From Pirellulaceae bacterium (GTDB lineage Bacteria > Planctomycetota > Planctomycetia > Pirellulales > Pirellulaceae), in NCBI GenBank assembly GCA_029243025.1, contig JAQWSU010000045.1, forward strand, positions 1,077,309-1,141,308: a stretch of 64,000 bases of DNA, given 5' to 3'. How positions within the stretch are numbered: position 1 is the stretch's first letter; each line of letters opens with the position of its first letter. The notes beneath the pieces are model-generated. The model saw only the letters and a program-made list of their open reading frames with translations. It was not told the origin of the DNA and made no database searches. Below, piece after piece: positions 45,187 to 54,505 of this stretch. The position numbers and the translations under genes were made by a program.

Positions 45187-46137
45187 ATTGACAATGTTCT
45201 GAAGCGGCTCATCTCGGACAGCTGCAACCGCCAGTCTTGCTGCCGTTTCGCGCAATCGATGAATCGCTTTGGTGCTAACGGAAGCAACATGGGACGAAAC
45301 AACAACATTGTTCATCTGTAGAAGAGGGCTATCTGCGCAAAGTGGCTCTGGATCAAAAACATCCAACGCGGCGGCCCCGAGATGCCCAGATTTCAACGCT
45401 GAAACCAACGCATCTTGTTCGATCAGATCACCTCGGCCCACATTGATAAGAATTGACCCCGGCTTCATCGACCGCAGATTCTGCTCGTTGATCAATCCAC
45501 GAGTTATGTCGGTCGAGGGACAGTGCAATGTGACAACATCAGATTCAGCAAGCAATTCCTCGGGTGTCATTAGAACACAGCCTTGCATGGCTACCGCTTC
45601 AGCAGAAACAAACGGATCCGCCACCAGTATTTTCGGCCGAAACGGCTTCAGGCGCTCAACGACCGCAGATCCGATGCGACCCAATCCAATCACACCGACC
45701 GTTTGATCACAGAGAGCTCGCATCTGATCGACTTCAACGCCAAGCCCCCATTCGTTTTCCAGCAATTTAGCGCAGTTCGCTCGAAGATGCCGCGTCATTG
45801 CCAGGATAAACGCCAGCGTGTGATCGGCAACTTCATCCACGCAATAATCGGGAATATTGCAAACGGGTATTTTTCGTTCTCGAGCTACATCGCAGGCCAC
45901 ATTGTCGTAGCCAACCCCATAGCGAACGATCACTCGAGCCCTTTCCATTGAACGGACCACATCCGCGTTGACCGGCGCGAATTGAGTTATAACCGCATCA
46001 ACGCCTGACACGAGTGGAATCAGCAACTCTGGCGTCTTACATTGCCCACTGACAACCTGACCGCCCGCCGCCTCAATAATGCCTTTCTCAATCTCCAACG
46101 ACGAAAAGGTAAAATCCGTTATCGCCACTTTGAACAT
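45172..46137 (-). CDS. D-2-hydroxyacid dehydrogenase (CtBP-like)
   Basis: This 321-residue NAD-dependent oxidoreductase of the D-isomer 2-hydroxyacid dehydrogenase family interconverts 2-hydroxy acids and 2-oxo acids. Seen: the Rossmann motif GLGRIG (about 149-154) followed by an acidic residue in 'VADPF'; active-site Arg in 'NVGRGDLI' (about 231-238); Glu in 'DVFDPEPL'; and His in 'VVVSSHVAS'. The form resembles C-terminal-binding-protein-like and phosphoglycerate-dehydrogenase-like members. The start has GGAGA seven bases upstream. As the first gene of the minus-strand cluster it may feed a 2-oxo acid toward the E1/E2 complex encoded at the other end (inference). Confidence 0.9.
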   Translation of the reverse strand: MFKVAITDFTFSSLEIEKGIIEAAGGQVVSGQCKTPELLIPLVSGVDAVITQFAPVNADVVRSMERARVIVRYGVGYDNVACDVARERKIPVCNIPDYCVDEVADHTLAFILAMTRHLRANCAKLLENEWGLGVEVDQMRALCDQTVGVIGLGRIGSAVVERLKPFRPKILVADPFVSAEAVAMQGCVLMTPEELLAESDVVTLHCPSTDITRGLINEQNLRSMKPGSILINVGRGDLIEQDALVSALKSGHLGAAALDVFDPEPLCADSPLLQMNNVVVSSHVASVSTKAIHRLRETAARLAVAAVRDEPLQNIVNQVGP

Positions 46138-46403
46138 TATGAGTCTCCTTCGTCACACACTTGCATGGACACGGTTCCGTCAACCGCCAATCTAATGGCT
46201 CAAATATCCACCGTCAACGGCGTACCAATCGTCGGCCGCACGCAGAAGAATAGCAGCATGGCCGCACTCGATACGGGCAAATCAGAACAACCGATCAGAA
46301 AATCCAAATCGGGTATCAAGAAGGGTTTCAGGACATTTTCAAAAATGGACGGTCATGACATGGATGGCGATGATACACGAGTTAGGCGGAATGGCTTTGC
46401 AGC

Positions 46404-46444
46404 AATCGCGAACACTTAATCGCGAACACTTAATCGCGAACACT
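46404..46444 (+). repeat. 14-bp tandem repeat, nearly three copies
   Basis: AATCGCGAACACTT is found at 46404-46417 and 46418-46431, with 13 of 14 bases again at 46432-46444. It is non-coding. Confidence 0.95.
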
Positions 46445-46526
46445 GGCACGAGATACAAGGGGTCATTCCCACACGTTTCTGAATGAATCGCAAAAAAATC
46501 ACGACAGCCGCTCACTGCCATGGTCT

Positions 46527-46551
46527 CCTTGTCAGCCTTTTGCTGACAAGG
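46527..46551. terminator. perfect 10-bp palindrome, possible terminator
   Basis: CCTTGTCAGC (46527-46536) and GCTGACAAGG (46542-46551) form a perfect 10-bp stem with a 5-base loop, about 75 bases beyond the stop of the decayed minus-strand DUF1501 gene. The A-run after the stem on the plus strand means the minus-strand RNA has its U-run ahead of the hairpin, so it is not a classical terminator in that direction. Confidence 0.5.
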
Positions 46552-46738
46552 AAAAATGTTGTCCACCGAGAATCAGGAACAGCGCCTTGGACGAGCAATC
46601 ACCAGCATTACGAACATCCTGACTTACGCCAGCAGTTCTCCGACGACTTTTCCGTAGACATCGGTCAATCGATAGTCGCGACCTTGATGCAGGTAGGTCA
46701 GTCGCTCGTGATTCAGACCGAGCTGATGCATGAGGGTC

Positions 46739-46760
46739 GCATGGAGATCGCATGGAGATC
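46739..46760 (-). repeat. 11-bp frameshifting tandem duplication
   Basis: GCATGGAGATC is present twice (46739-46749 and 46750-46760). With one copy, the minus strand would read [10 protein letters not shown], as in relatives; the extra 11 bases break this frame. Confidence 0.95.
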
Positions 46761-47652
46761 GTGAACAGGCAGTTCATCACGTACGGCAGTATAGCAGAAG
46801 TCATCCGTTTCCCCATGGATGAGCCCGGACTTAAATCCGCCCCCGCCTACCAGCATCGTAAAGCAGTTCGCATGATGGTCTCGACCATACGACTCCTTTA
46901 CTTTTCCAGTCTGACTGAACGTAGTGCGACCGAATTCGCCACCCCAGACAACGATCGTATCATCAAACAGTCCGCGTTGGATAAAGGTCTTGGATTAATC
47001 CAGCTGTAGCGCGGTCTGTTTCCTAACAACGTTTGGGCAAATGATCAGGCAGATTGAAATGATGGTCCCAACCAGAATGATAAAGCGGGATGAAGCGTAC
47101 ATCTCGCTCTGCCAGTCTCCGTGCCATCAGGCAATTGTACGCATAGGTTCCTGGCTGCCTTGCCTCCTCTCCATAGAGTTGATAAGTCGATTTTGTTCGT
47201 CGGACAGATCGGCAAATTCGAGAACGGGGGTCCGCATACGGAGCGCCATTTCGTATTGTGCGATGCGTGCCTCCACCGCCGGGTCACCACTAGAAGCCAA
47301 CTCTTGCTCGTTCAGGGCATTGACCACATCGAGGATTTTGCGTTTGTCGCCGATGGGCTTCTGCGTCGGATCCTTCAGATACAACACGGGCTCGGCCCCG
47401 GAACGCAGCCGCACTCCAGCAAAACGCGATGATAGAAAGCCGCTCCCCCAAAGCGATTATTCAACGGTTGCATATTGCCGAGGTCACCACGTGACACCAG
47501 CACAACAAAATCAGGCAGTTCACGATTCATCGTACCCAAACCATCACTGAGCCAAGCTCCGATCGAGGGTTGCCCAGGTAAATTGTGGCCGGTGTGCATG
47601 AAGTTCAGCGCCGGATCGTTGTTGACTGGTGTGGTGCTTACGCTGCGAACAA

Positions 47653-47682
47653 TTGAGACTTTTTCCGTTGAGACTTTGTCCG
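47653..47682 (-). repeat. imperfect 15-bp tandem duplication
   Basis: TTGAGACTTTTTCCG (47653-47667) and TTGAGACTTTGTCCG (47668-47682) lie in tandem, differing at one base. In the decayed gene they encode STEKV-type residues in frame. Confidence 0.8.
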
Positions 47683-48079
47683 TGATCGTACTGATATGGG
47701 GTAACAACTCGCTCACTCACGCACTATTTTCACCGTGCTGGAAAAATCGATAGCGTGTATTGATCACAGGATGAATCTCGTGCTGATTCGTGCAGCCAGT
47801 CAGACGACCTGATTTTTCAACGAGCTTAAAAATATCTTGCCCATGAAACTTAGCGAGTGCGGGCTTGTAATCGAACAAATCGACCTGTGACGGCCCACCG
47901 GACTGGAACAGGTAAATCACCCGTTTGGCAGGCGGCGCATGATGCGATCGTTGCCTCGTGACCTGCTCGACACCTTCAAGTTTGGCAAGTGCCATACTGC
48001 CGAGACCGACGCCACTACCCCGTAGAAATGTACAGCGATCAATTCGGTGGAGTATCGATGTAAGCTGCGTCATCTCGAC

Positions 48080-50270
48080 TTACTTTCTCATGATTGTTTC
48101 ACTGAGATTAAAGATGGCCAGACAAACGTCGGACATCGCCGCCAATCGCACGGCATCAATTTTGGGATCGGCGGTCGACTCACCAACCTGCAGTAATTTC
48201 GCAGCCTGCGCTGGATCGGCCGCATAGCCGTCAAGCCGTTGGTGATACAACTGACTCAGCAGGGCCAATTCTCGCTTGGTCGGAGAGCGTGATAGAGTTC
48301 GCCGCATCCCACTGACAATCATTGCGTGTTCAGACGGCTCACTTTTGATGATTCGTTCCGCCAATTTACGAGCTGCCTCGATATAGGTCGGGGCGTGCTG
48401 GAGGGCCAAAGCTTGTAACGGCGTGTTCGTCGTCGAACGCAGCACGCTACACATATCGCGACTCGGAGCATCAAACACGGCCATGGCCGGATGCATCGCC
48501 GCGCGCCGCCAAAATATATACATACTCTTTCGATAAAGCGCTCCACCACTGTCCTGTTCGTAGACTTCGTCATATCCGGCGGGAGCGTTCACATCCTCCC
48601 AGATGCCAGAGGGTTGGTACGGTTTAACACTCGGCCCGCCCACTTGACGCGTCAACAAGCCACTAACAGCAAGCGCCTGATCACGAATCATCTCGGCAGG
48701 TAGACAGAACGAAGCTCCGCGCGCCAGGAGCCGATTCTCGAAGTCTTCCAGTTCGAGACGGCGTCTGGACGATTGTCGGTAGGTTGATGACAGCACGATG
48801 GTGGGAATCAAATGGTGCAAGTCCCAGCCGCTCTCGCGAAAGTCGGCCGCCAGCCAATCAAGTAATTCTGGCTTGCTGGGCGTTTCACCCTGCACACCAA
48901 AATTGTCGACCGTCTTCACCAACCCAACTCCGAAGAACTGCTGCCAGATACGATTGACGGTGACTCGAGCCAACAACGGATTCTCTGCCGCCGTCAACCA
49001 GGCCGCCAGACTAAGTCGCCAGACCAAGTCGCCAGACTAAGTCGCCAGACTAAGTCGATTGCGCGGACGATTCCCAAAACTCGGCAGCACCGCTGGAGTG
49101 TCTGGCTGCACTACCTCGCCTTGCTGGTCGAATGGGCCGCCCTGCAAAATATATCTTGCATCACCATGACGTACCCGCTGCCCACATTGAAGGCAGGCGC
49201 GATCGGCTTATCTTTTTCTCCGATGCCCTTTTCCGCATTACTGTCGAAGAAGGCGTATAACTGGTAATACTCCTTCATGGAAATCGGATCATACTTGTGA
49301 TCGTGACACCGCGAGCACTCCAGCGTCAGGCCGAGAAATAACGTTCCAGCAGTGGTCGTCTTATCGTTGACGTACATCACACGATACTCTTCATCGAAGA
49401 CGCCACCTTCAATCGTGAATCGATGATTGGGATTGAATCCGGTCGCAATCTTTTGATCCTGCGTAGCACCTGGCAGTAAATCACCAGCCAGCTGCTGACT
49501 GACAAACCGATCAAACGGCATGTTCCGTTGAAAGGCGCGAATCACCCAATCACGCCACGGCCACATCTGCCGGACGTTGTCGAATTGAAAACCGTTGCTG
49601 TCCGCGTAGCAGCATTGTCCAGCCAGATCGTTGCCATCCGCTCCGCGTAATCATCACTCTGAAGTAGCCTTTCGACTACTTTTTCGTAAGCGTCAACCGA
49701 ACGATCCGCAAGCAACGCATCCAATTCGGCAATCGTCGGTGGCAAGCCCGTAAGGTCAAGCGTCACGCGTCGCAAATAGCACTCTCGATCGGTCTCCGCA
49801 GCCGGATCGATCCCTCGACCCTGCAAACGTTTCAGCACAAACTGATCCAATTCGCTGCGAGCCCAATCGTTTTCGACAACCTTTGGAACAGGTTTCGCAA
49901 TGGGCTTGAATGCCCAATGCCGACCGTATTCGGCACCCTGATCAATCCAATTCCGCAAGAGCTGCTTCTGCGCCTCGAGCAACGGTTTATTGAACTCCGC
50001 TGGAGGCATCTGCTCATCCGATTCATCACTCAGGATCCGCCGAATCAGCTCGCTGTCATCTGCCTGACCCGGTACGACCGCCTCATGTTCGACCGCCGAT
50101 TGACGGCGATCGAGTCGCAGCCCCGCCTCACGGACCTTTTCACCGGGACCATGACAAGCGTAGCAGTGATTCGCCAAGATCGGCTGGATGTCGCGGCCAA
50201 AATCGATCTGTTCCTCACCACGAACGGAGAGGACTGGACCGATCACGCTAACCAAGCTCAGCCGAACCAT
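48080..50270 (-). pseudogene. decayed PSCyt1/DUF1549/DUF1553 cytochrome gene
   Basis: This is the remains of a haem-binding DUF1549/DUF1553 gene, readable in pieces. 50270-49600: leader, PSCyt1 with 'CYACHGPGEK' and the start of DUF1549 up to 'ERMATIWLD'. A one-base deletion near 49605 then shifts frame before 'YADSNGFQFDNVRQMWPWRDW'. The next piece reads to 'CSRCHDHKYDPI' and 'VMVMQD'. Near 49150 the frame shifts again before 'YILQGGPFDQQGE'. Finally a four-copy 13-bp repeat (49005-49056) brings in an in-frame TAG ahead of the DUF1553 part 'RLSLAAWLTAAENPLLARVTVNRIW', which then runs cleanly to its stop. The stretch between the CSRCH region and VMVMQD is also shorter than usual. It lies directly before the broken DUF1501 gene, the usual operon order. 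Confidence 0.9.
49005..49056 (-). repeat. 13-bp unit in four tandem copies
   Basis: GCCAGACTAAGTC is present at 49005-49017, 49018-49030 (one mismatch, C for T), 49031-49043 and 49044-49056. The three extra copies add 39 bases, which is frame-neutral, but reading through the second unit yields a TAG on the minus strand. Confidence 0.95.
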
Positions 50271-50581
50271 GCGACAACTTATTCATCCCATCGCGTTTCA
50301 TTCGCTCGTCAACTCTCCCGATGGTCCAAGGGTCTACACGCTGGCGTAACAACACTCTATTCTACGGCGAGTGCACCGCGAGTTGAACGTCGTAATCGGG
50401 ACAACTTTCGAAGAAATGTCAAGTCACCTCATCCTGGATCTGCAAGAACAAAGGACTTCTGATACAAAGATCCAGAAGTCGCGATTCAACTGTTGAGGGC
50501 CGAGCTACAAAAACCTCTATGGCAAATTGGCAGTTGTAACCAACTCCCCTTCATGATCACGAAGACCGAGGTCGTTAAGTT
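50271..50581. other. spacer between divergent genes
   Basis: These 311 bases separate the decayed cytochrome gene from the ceramidase-like gene. Nothing beyond probable promoters was seen. Confidence 0.4.
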
Positions 50582-51955
50582 ATGAGCAGAAAGAGCAGTT
50601 GGTTCACCCCGTTTTTATTCTTCATGGTGTTAGCTGGGGTCGCGAATGAACTTCGAGCAGAATTTCGTTTGGCGACATTTCGTTGTGACGTGACGATACC
50701 GATTGGCCATCGTTGCATGGGGGTCTTGCCAACCAAGTCGAAAACCATCACTGACCGACTTTACGCAAACGGTTTTGTATTGCTAAGCCAGGACAAACCG
50801 GTGGTTGTCTGCGCGGTGGACTGGTGTGAAATACGAAACGGCTCCTACGATCAATGGCGTGATGCCCTGGCAAAATCGGCAAATACAACTCGCGAACGCG
50901 TGCTGGTTTGTTCGTTGCACCAACATGACGCACCCGTCACCGACAAAAACGCCGCAGACCTGCTCCGAGCAGCCAACTTGACCGGCGAACTCTACGACGA
51001 ACCTTTCCATGACGATGCCGTAAAACGCGTTGCCAATTCGCTCGCTACCAGCTTGAAACACGCCCAAACAGTCACCCACCTCGGGATGGGACAAGCCAAG
51101 GTGAAACGCATCGCATCAAATCGTCGAGTGGTGATGCCGAGTGGGCAAGTGATGTATAGCCGTGGTAGTCGGAGTGGGAGCGAAACGTTTCATCGCCAAG
51201 CAGCCGACGGCGAGATCGATCCATTCTTAAAGACCATCAGCTTCTGGACGAATGAGCAGCCACGATTGGCGTTACACGCTTACGCAACCCATCCCATGAG
51301 CTATTACGGTGCGGGAGAAGTATCCGCTGACTTTGTCGGACTTGCTCGTGAACGACGACAGCGAGATGATCTATCGATAAAACAGATCTATGTCTCCGGT
51401 TGCAGCGGCGATGTGACTGCGGGCAAATACAATGACGGCAGCGCCGACAGTCGACTGGCTCTGACAGAACGACTGTACAACGCCATGGTCACTGCCTGGA
51501 AGAACACGCGCCGAGTCCCCTTAACCCAGGTCCGCTTTCGCAATACTCAGTTCGAATTAGACTTCCACCCTGACCCGTCCCTCTCGGAAAAAGCGCTAGC
51601 AAACGTACTTGCTGATGATTCGAAAACGGTCGAGACTCGTATACTCGCGGCGATGGGACTGGCGAGTCGACAGCGAGTTGGCCGCCGTCAGAAAATCGAC
51701 ATGCCTTGTCTCGATTTGGGTGAGGCCAAACTTCTGCTGTTTCCGGGTGAGTCCTTCGTAGGCTACCAACTTCTGGCGCAAGAAATGTGCCCCGAGTCAT
51801 TTGTCCTATCCATTGGATACGGAGAATGTTGGCCTGGCTATATCCCGACGGAATCCGCGTTCCGAGATGCTTTCCATGACAAATGGCTTTGGGTAGCGCC
51901 CGGTTCAGAAGCCCGAATTCGCCAAGCGATGGCCTCTGTGTTATTGCCCAACTAG
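50582..51955 (+). CDS. secreted neutral/alkaline ceramidase-like protein
   Basis: This 457-residue exported protein has a signal peptide (about 1-26, ending ELRA). It matches the N-terminal catalytic-domain type of neutral/alkaline non-lysosomal ceramidases as they occur in planctomycetes, where true activity is unproved. Seen: 'ITDRLYANGFVLLSQDKPVVVCAVDWCEI' near the start, 'VLVCSLHQHDAP' (HxH-type metal motif, about 108-119), 'HAYATHPMSYYG' and 'YVSGCSGDVTAGKYN' (about 270-284), and a C-terminal 'SIGYGECWPGYIPTESAF' motif like that of ceramidases. It lacks the separate C-terminal immunoglobulin-like domain of full-length ceramidase, so it is shorter than those enzymes. A sphingolipid substrate is not established. 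It is divergent from the decayed cytochrome gene. Confidence 0.75.
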   Translation: MSRKSSWFTPFLFFMVLAGVANELRAEFRLATFRCDVTIPIGHRCMGVLPTKSKTITDRLYANGFVLLSQDKPVVVCAVDWCEIRNGSYDQWRDALAKSANTTRERVLVCSLHQHDAPVTDKNAADLLRAANLTGELYDEPFHDDAVKRVANSLATSLKHAQTVTHLGMGQAKVKRIASNRRVVMPSGQVMYSRGSRSGSETFHRQAADGEIDPFLKTISFWTNEQPRLALHAYATHPMSYYGAGEVSADFVGLARERRQRDDLSIKQIYVSGCSGDVTAGKYNDGSADSRLALTERLYNAMVTAWKNTRRVPLTQVRFRNTQFELDFHPDPSLSEKALANVLADDSKTVETRILAAMGLASRQRVGRRQKIDMPCLDLGEAKLLLFPGESFVGYQLLAQEMCPESFVLSIGYGECWPGYIPTESAFRDAFHDKWLWVAPGSEARIRQAMASVLLPN

Positions 51956-52364
51956 CCACGTGCTTGGCTGACATCGGCAACAAAATAACAGCGACAAACA
52001 ATCATGGCTTCCTTCGACGCATCTCAGCGTCGAAAGTGCAACGATTCACGAGTTCCAGATCGCCTTCATTCACTCCTGCGGAGGATGTCCCTTTCTTGGA
52101 GAAGGTCACGCTCAGGCGAATATCTGGCCTACGAAAGAGAGCAAGGAATTGGTTTGACACTGGTATCCCACCAATACAAATAACACTTTTGAAAATTGAT
52201 GTGGGTAACTGCTGAGCCCTTATCGCACATGAGAGATGTCAGTAGGCCGATTTTTTCCGTCAAGAACAATCAGTGGGGACTGCAACTTAGCTTTTACTCA
52301 GTGTTTCTATTTCTTCTTGAATCAACGAGACATTTATTCACGTCAACAACAAAGGAACATCAAC
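51956..52364. other. 409-base spacer
   Basis: This lies between the ceramidase-like gene and the small secreted protein. A perfect TTGACA box at 52154-52159 is followed only by weak -10 candidates, so a promoter for the small gene here is possible but not called. No other feature was seen. Confidence 0.35.
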
Positions 52365-52799
52365 ATGAAATTCGTCTTCACGGGGTGCGTTCTACTCTGC
52401 CTATCTGCCTTTACTCTGGCTGGTGAACAAACAACCATTGAGATCCCATCTGAATCGTTTACGGTCAAAGGAAAACTGCGGAACGTAGAACTCACCGACC
52501 AAGGTGGAGTCGTTACGGTATCGGGAGTTGCGGGAAAATACGGTCGCGTTTTTATCACTTACAAGATGAAGCCAAATCCTAATTCTCCTTCTCAGGGATG
52601 CTTTACTGGCAGAGGTTTCGGCATCGACGATGAGGGAAAAAGCGAGTCAGCTACCCGCCAAGGAGTTTGGAAGCGAGAAGGAACAAAATACACCATGTTG
52701 TCTCTTGATGATTTAACCGATGGCACTCAAAATTTGTGCAAATCCATCCTTGATGTGGCTACTGAAGAGTTTGAAATGACTTTCTATCCCATGCCATAG
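52365..52799 (+). CDS. small secreted protein of unknown function
   Basis: This is a 144-residue protein with a clear signal peptide (MKFVFTGCVLLCLSAFTLAG, cleavage about 19). The remaining about 125 residues look like a small beta-rich domain ('FTVKGKLRNVELTDQGGVVTVSGVAGKYGRVFITYKMKP'). Two cysteines in the mature part could form one disulphide ('QGCFTG' and 'NLCKS'). No family was recognised. The start was put at the internal ATG with AAAGGA seven bases upstream, since the longer frame from 52236 has no signal peptide. It stands alone between the ceramidase-like gene and the convergent DUF1501 gene. Confidence 0.7.
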   Translation: MKFVFTGCVLLCLSAFTLAGEQTTIEIPSESFTVKGKLRNVELTDQGGVVTVSGVAGKYGRVFITYKMKPNPNSPSQGCFTGRGFGIDDEGKSESATRQGVWKREGTKYTMLSLDDLTDGTQNLCKSILDVATEEFEMTFYPMP

Positions 52800-52987
52800 C
52801 ACCCATTTTTGCCTCTGAACTGTTGCTGCCAAGCCAAAAACCAGCTGGGAAACACTGATCAGGATGCGATACGTATTCCGATGACAATTCCCGGATCGAC
52901 ACTTTGGAGCCATCAGTTCGCTCAACTTGATCAATCCCGGTTTTCAAAACGCTGGCAATCTGCTGAGCTGCGCTACATGAAGCACAC

Positions 52988-54487
52988 TCAGCTCAGAATC
53001 TCACGAATCACCCTGCCATAGTCGAGTTCCAATCGCTTTCTTCCCGGGAAATTGAGCCGTCGATTATCAAGACCGAGCAAATGCAGCACGGTGGCATGCA
53101 AATCTGTCACATAATGGGCGTCCCCCAACGCATGGTAACCGAGTTCGTCAGTTTCCCCGTGAACATGCCCCTTCTTGATCCCGGCACCGGCCATCCAGAT
53201 CGTGAAGCCATTCGGATGATGGTCTCGCCCCGTCAGTCCACCGGAACGTTTTTCGAGTCCCGGTGTGCGACCAAATTCGGTGCAAAACACGACCGTCACT
53301 TGATCCAGCAGCCCCCGCTGCTTTAAGTCTTTGATCAATCCGGCCACGGGCTTATCGACCGTTTGGCAAAGCCGCGTGTGGTTTTCACGCAGCTTTTGAT
53401 GTGAATCCCAGACCCCGTACGGCGAGGGAAACACTTGCACAAATCGCACACCTCTTTCCACCAAGCGCCGAGCTACGAGCAATCGCCCGGCCGCCAACTC
53501 CGTCGTCTTCTCATCCAAACCATAAAGTTGCTTGGTGGCCTCCGATTCATGGCGAAGGTCCACCGCTTCGGGAACAGCTGCCTGCATGCGGAAGGCAAGT
53601 TCATAAGATCGAATCCGAGCAATCAACTCCTGGTCCTGCGGATATTCGACTGCTGAGAGCGTGTTCAGCTGATGAATCAGCGCGAATTCAGCTTGCTGAG
53701 CTGCAAAGCTTTGACCACTCTGTCGCTGACCAAACGGCAACGGATTTTTCGGGTCGAGTGCAATGGGTACACCCGCATGCTGCGGCCCCAGATACATCGA
53801 ATCGATTGACAGCCGCGTATCGGAACGAGTCGGCCCCCCCAAAACGGTGAACTTCGGCAGATTGTCGTTGATCGCACCAAGACCGTAATGCACCCAGGAA
53901 CCGATACTCGGTTCTTGAGGATCCAGCCGATGCCGGCCGGTGTGGATCTGATTTTCAGCCGCGTGATCATTGTCTGTCGTCCACATGTTCCGAACGAAAC
54001 AGAGATCATCAACGTGCTGAGCTAAGTGCGGCCACCAATCTGTTACTTCCATGCCCGATTGACCATACTTTTTCCAGCCGACCTGCATCGGGAAAATGGT
54101 GGGATAAACGTCTCTCACATTGATCTCTTCTGCCGCAACGGAGCGAAATCGCTGCTCGTGAAGCGGGGATTTCAATGGATTTTCCAATGGCGTCTCATCA
54201 AATGTCTTGCCGGCATATTTGTTCAGTGCCGGCTTAGGATCGAACGTTTCCACATGGCTATATCCGCCCGATAAGAATATCCAGATGATCGACTTCGTCT
54301 TGGGCAGGTAGTGCGGCATGCCGTCAGGTGAACGTTCGCGAGGATCCTCGCTGGCGCGGACGATCCCATCTTCGGCCAACATTGCACCGAGTGCGGCACC
54401 GGTAAATCCCATACCCAGATCGGACAAAAATGCTCGTCGCGTCGACCGATGACGAACGTTTTGATTCAGCAGGTTGGAATGAATCAT
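52988..54487 (-). CDS. DUF1501 secreted protein
   Basis: This is an intact 499-residue DUF1501 protein. Seen: a Tat-like leader (STRRAFLSDLGMGFTGAALG, about 15-34), 'WIFLSGGYSHVETFDPKP' (about 69-86), 'CTEFGRTPG' (about 410-418), 'GRDHHPNGF' and the C-terminal 'YVTDLHATVLHLLGLDNRRL' with 'YGRVIREILS' at the end. The same landmarks are found in the decayed copy at 46624-48073. Its start lies 18 bases after the DUF1553 stop with AAGG six to nine bases upstream, so the two form an operon. Role outside the cytoplasm is unknown; the standard association with haem-binding DUF1549/DUF1553 proteins suggests joint action. Confidence 0.88.
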   Translation of the reverse strand: MIHSNLLNQNVRHRSTRRAFLSDLGMGFTGAALGAMLAEDGIVRASEDPRERSPDGMPHYLPKTKSIIWIFLSGGYSHVETFDPKPALNKYAGKTFDETPLENPLKSPLHEQRFRSVAAEEINVRDVYPTIFPMQVGWKKYGQSGMEVTDWWPHLAQHVDDLCFVRNMWTTDNDHAAENQIHTGRHRLDPQEPSIGSWVHYGLGAINDNLPKFTVLGGPTRSDTRLSIDSMYLGPQHAGVPIALDPKNPLPFGQRQSGQSFAAQQAEFALIHQLNTLSAVEYPQDQELIARIRSYELAFRMQAAVPEAVDLRHESEATKQLYGLDEKTTELAAGRLLVARRLVERGVRFVQVFPSPYGVWDSHQKLRENHTRLCQTVDKPVAGLIKDLKQRGLLDQVTVVFCTEFGRTPGLEKRSGGLTGRDHHPNGFTIWMAGAGIKKGHVHGETDELGYHALGDAHYVTDLHATVLHLLGLDNRRLNFPGRKRLELDYGRVIREILS

Positions 54488-54505
54488 ATCATCACCTTCA
54501 TGAGT

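Larger units (their letters stand above)
46138..46623. other. 486-base spacer with repeats
   Basis: This lies between the decayed DUF1501 gene and the hydroxyacid dehydrogenase. It holds the 14-bp repeat at 46404-46444 and the palindrome at 46527-46551, and should contain the promoter of the catabolic cluster. No credible coding frame. Confidence 0.45.
46624..48073 (-). pseudogene. decayed DUF1501 gene
   Basis: The remains of a complete DUF1501 gene can be read across about 1,450 bases only by changing frame. Seen: start with 'RVIYLFQSGGPSQVDLFDYKP'; a TGA at 47717-47719 where relatives have Trp (GENSA-stop-VSELLP); a one-base loss near 47445 ('GFLSSRFAGVRLRSG' continues in another frame); a shift near 47165 before 'YQLYGEEARQPGTYAYNCL'; a TAG at 47023-47025 where Gln is expected; a shift near 46965; and an 11-bp tandem duplication (46739-46760) that shifts the frame in the conserved '[13 protein letters not shown]' region. 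The intended end is 'KVVGELLA' at 46624. It is followed upstream, 6 bases away, by the similarly broken DUF1553 gene. The pair is clearly non-functional. Confidence 0.9.

Noticed and set aside
46624..48073. TGA read as tryptophan (recoding) in the broken DUF1501 gene
   Set aside because: The same gene also contains a TAG and several frameshifts, and neighbouring genes use TGA as a normal stop, so decay explains it better.
52154..52182. TTGACA box as a sigma-70 promoter of the small secreted gene
   Set aside because: The -35 hexamer is perfect but no good -10 lies at 16-18 bases, and promoter rules in planctomycetes are not well enough known to call it.
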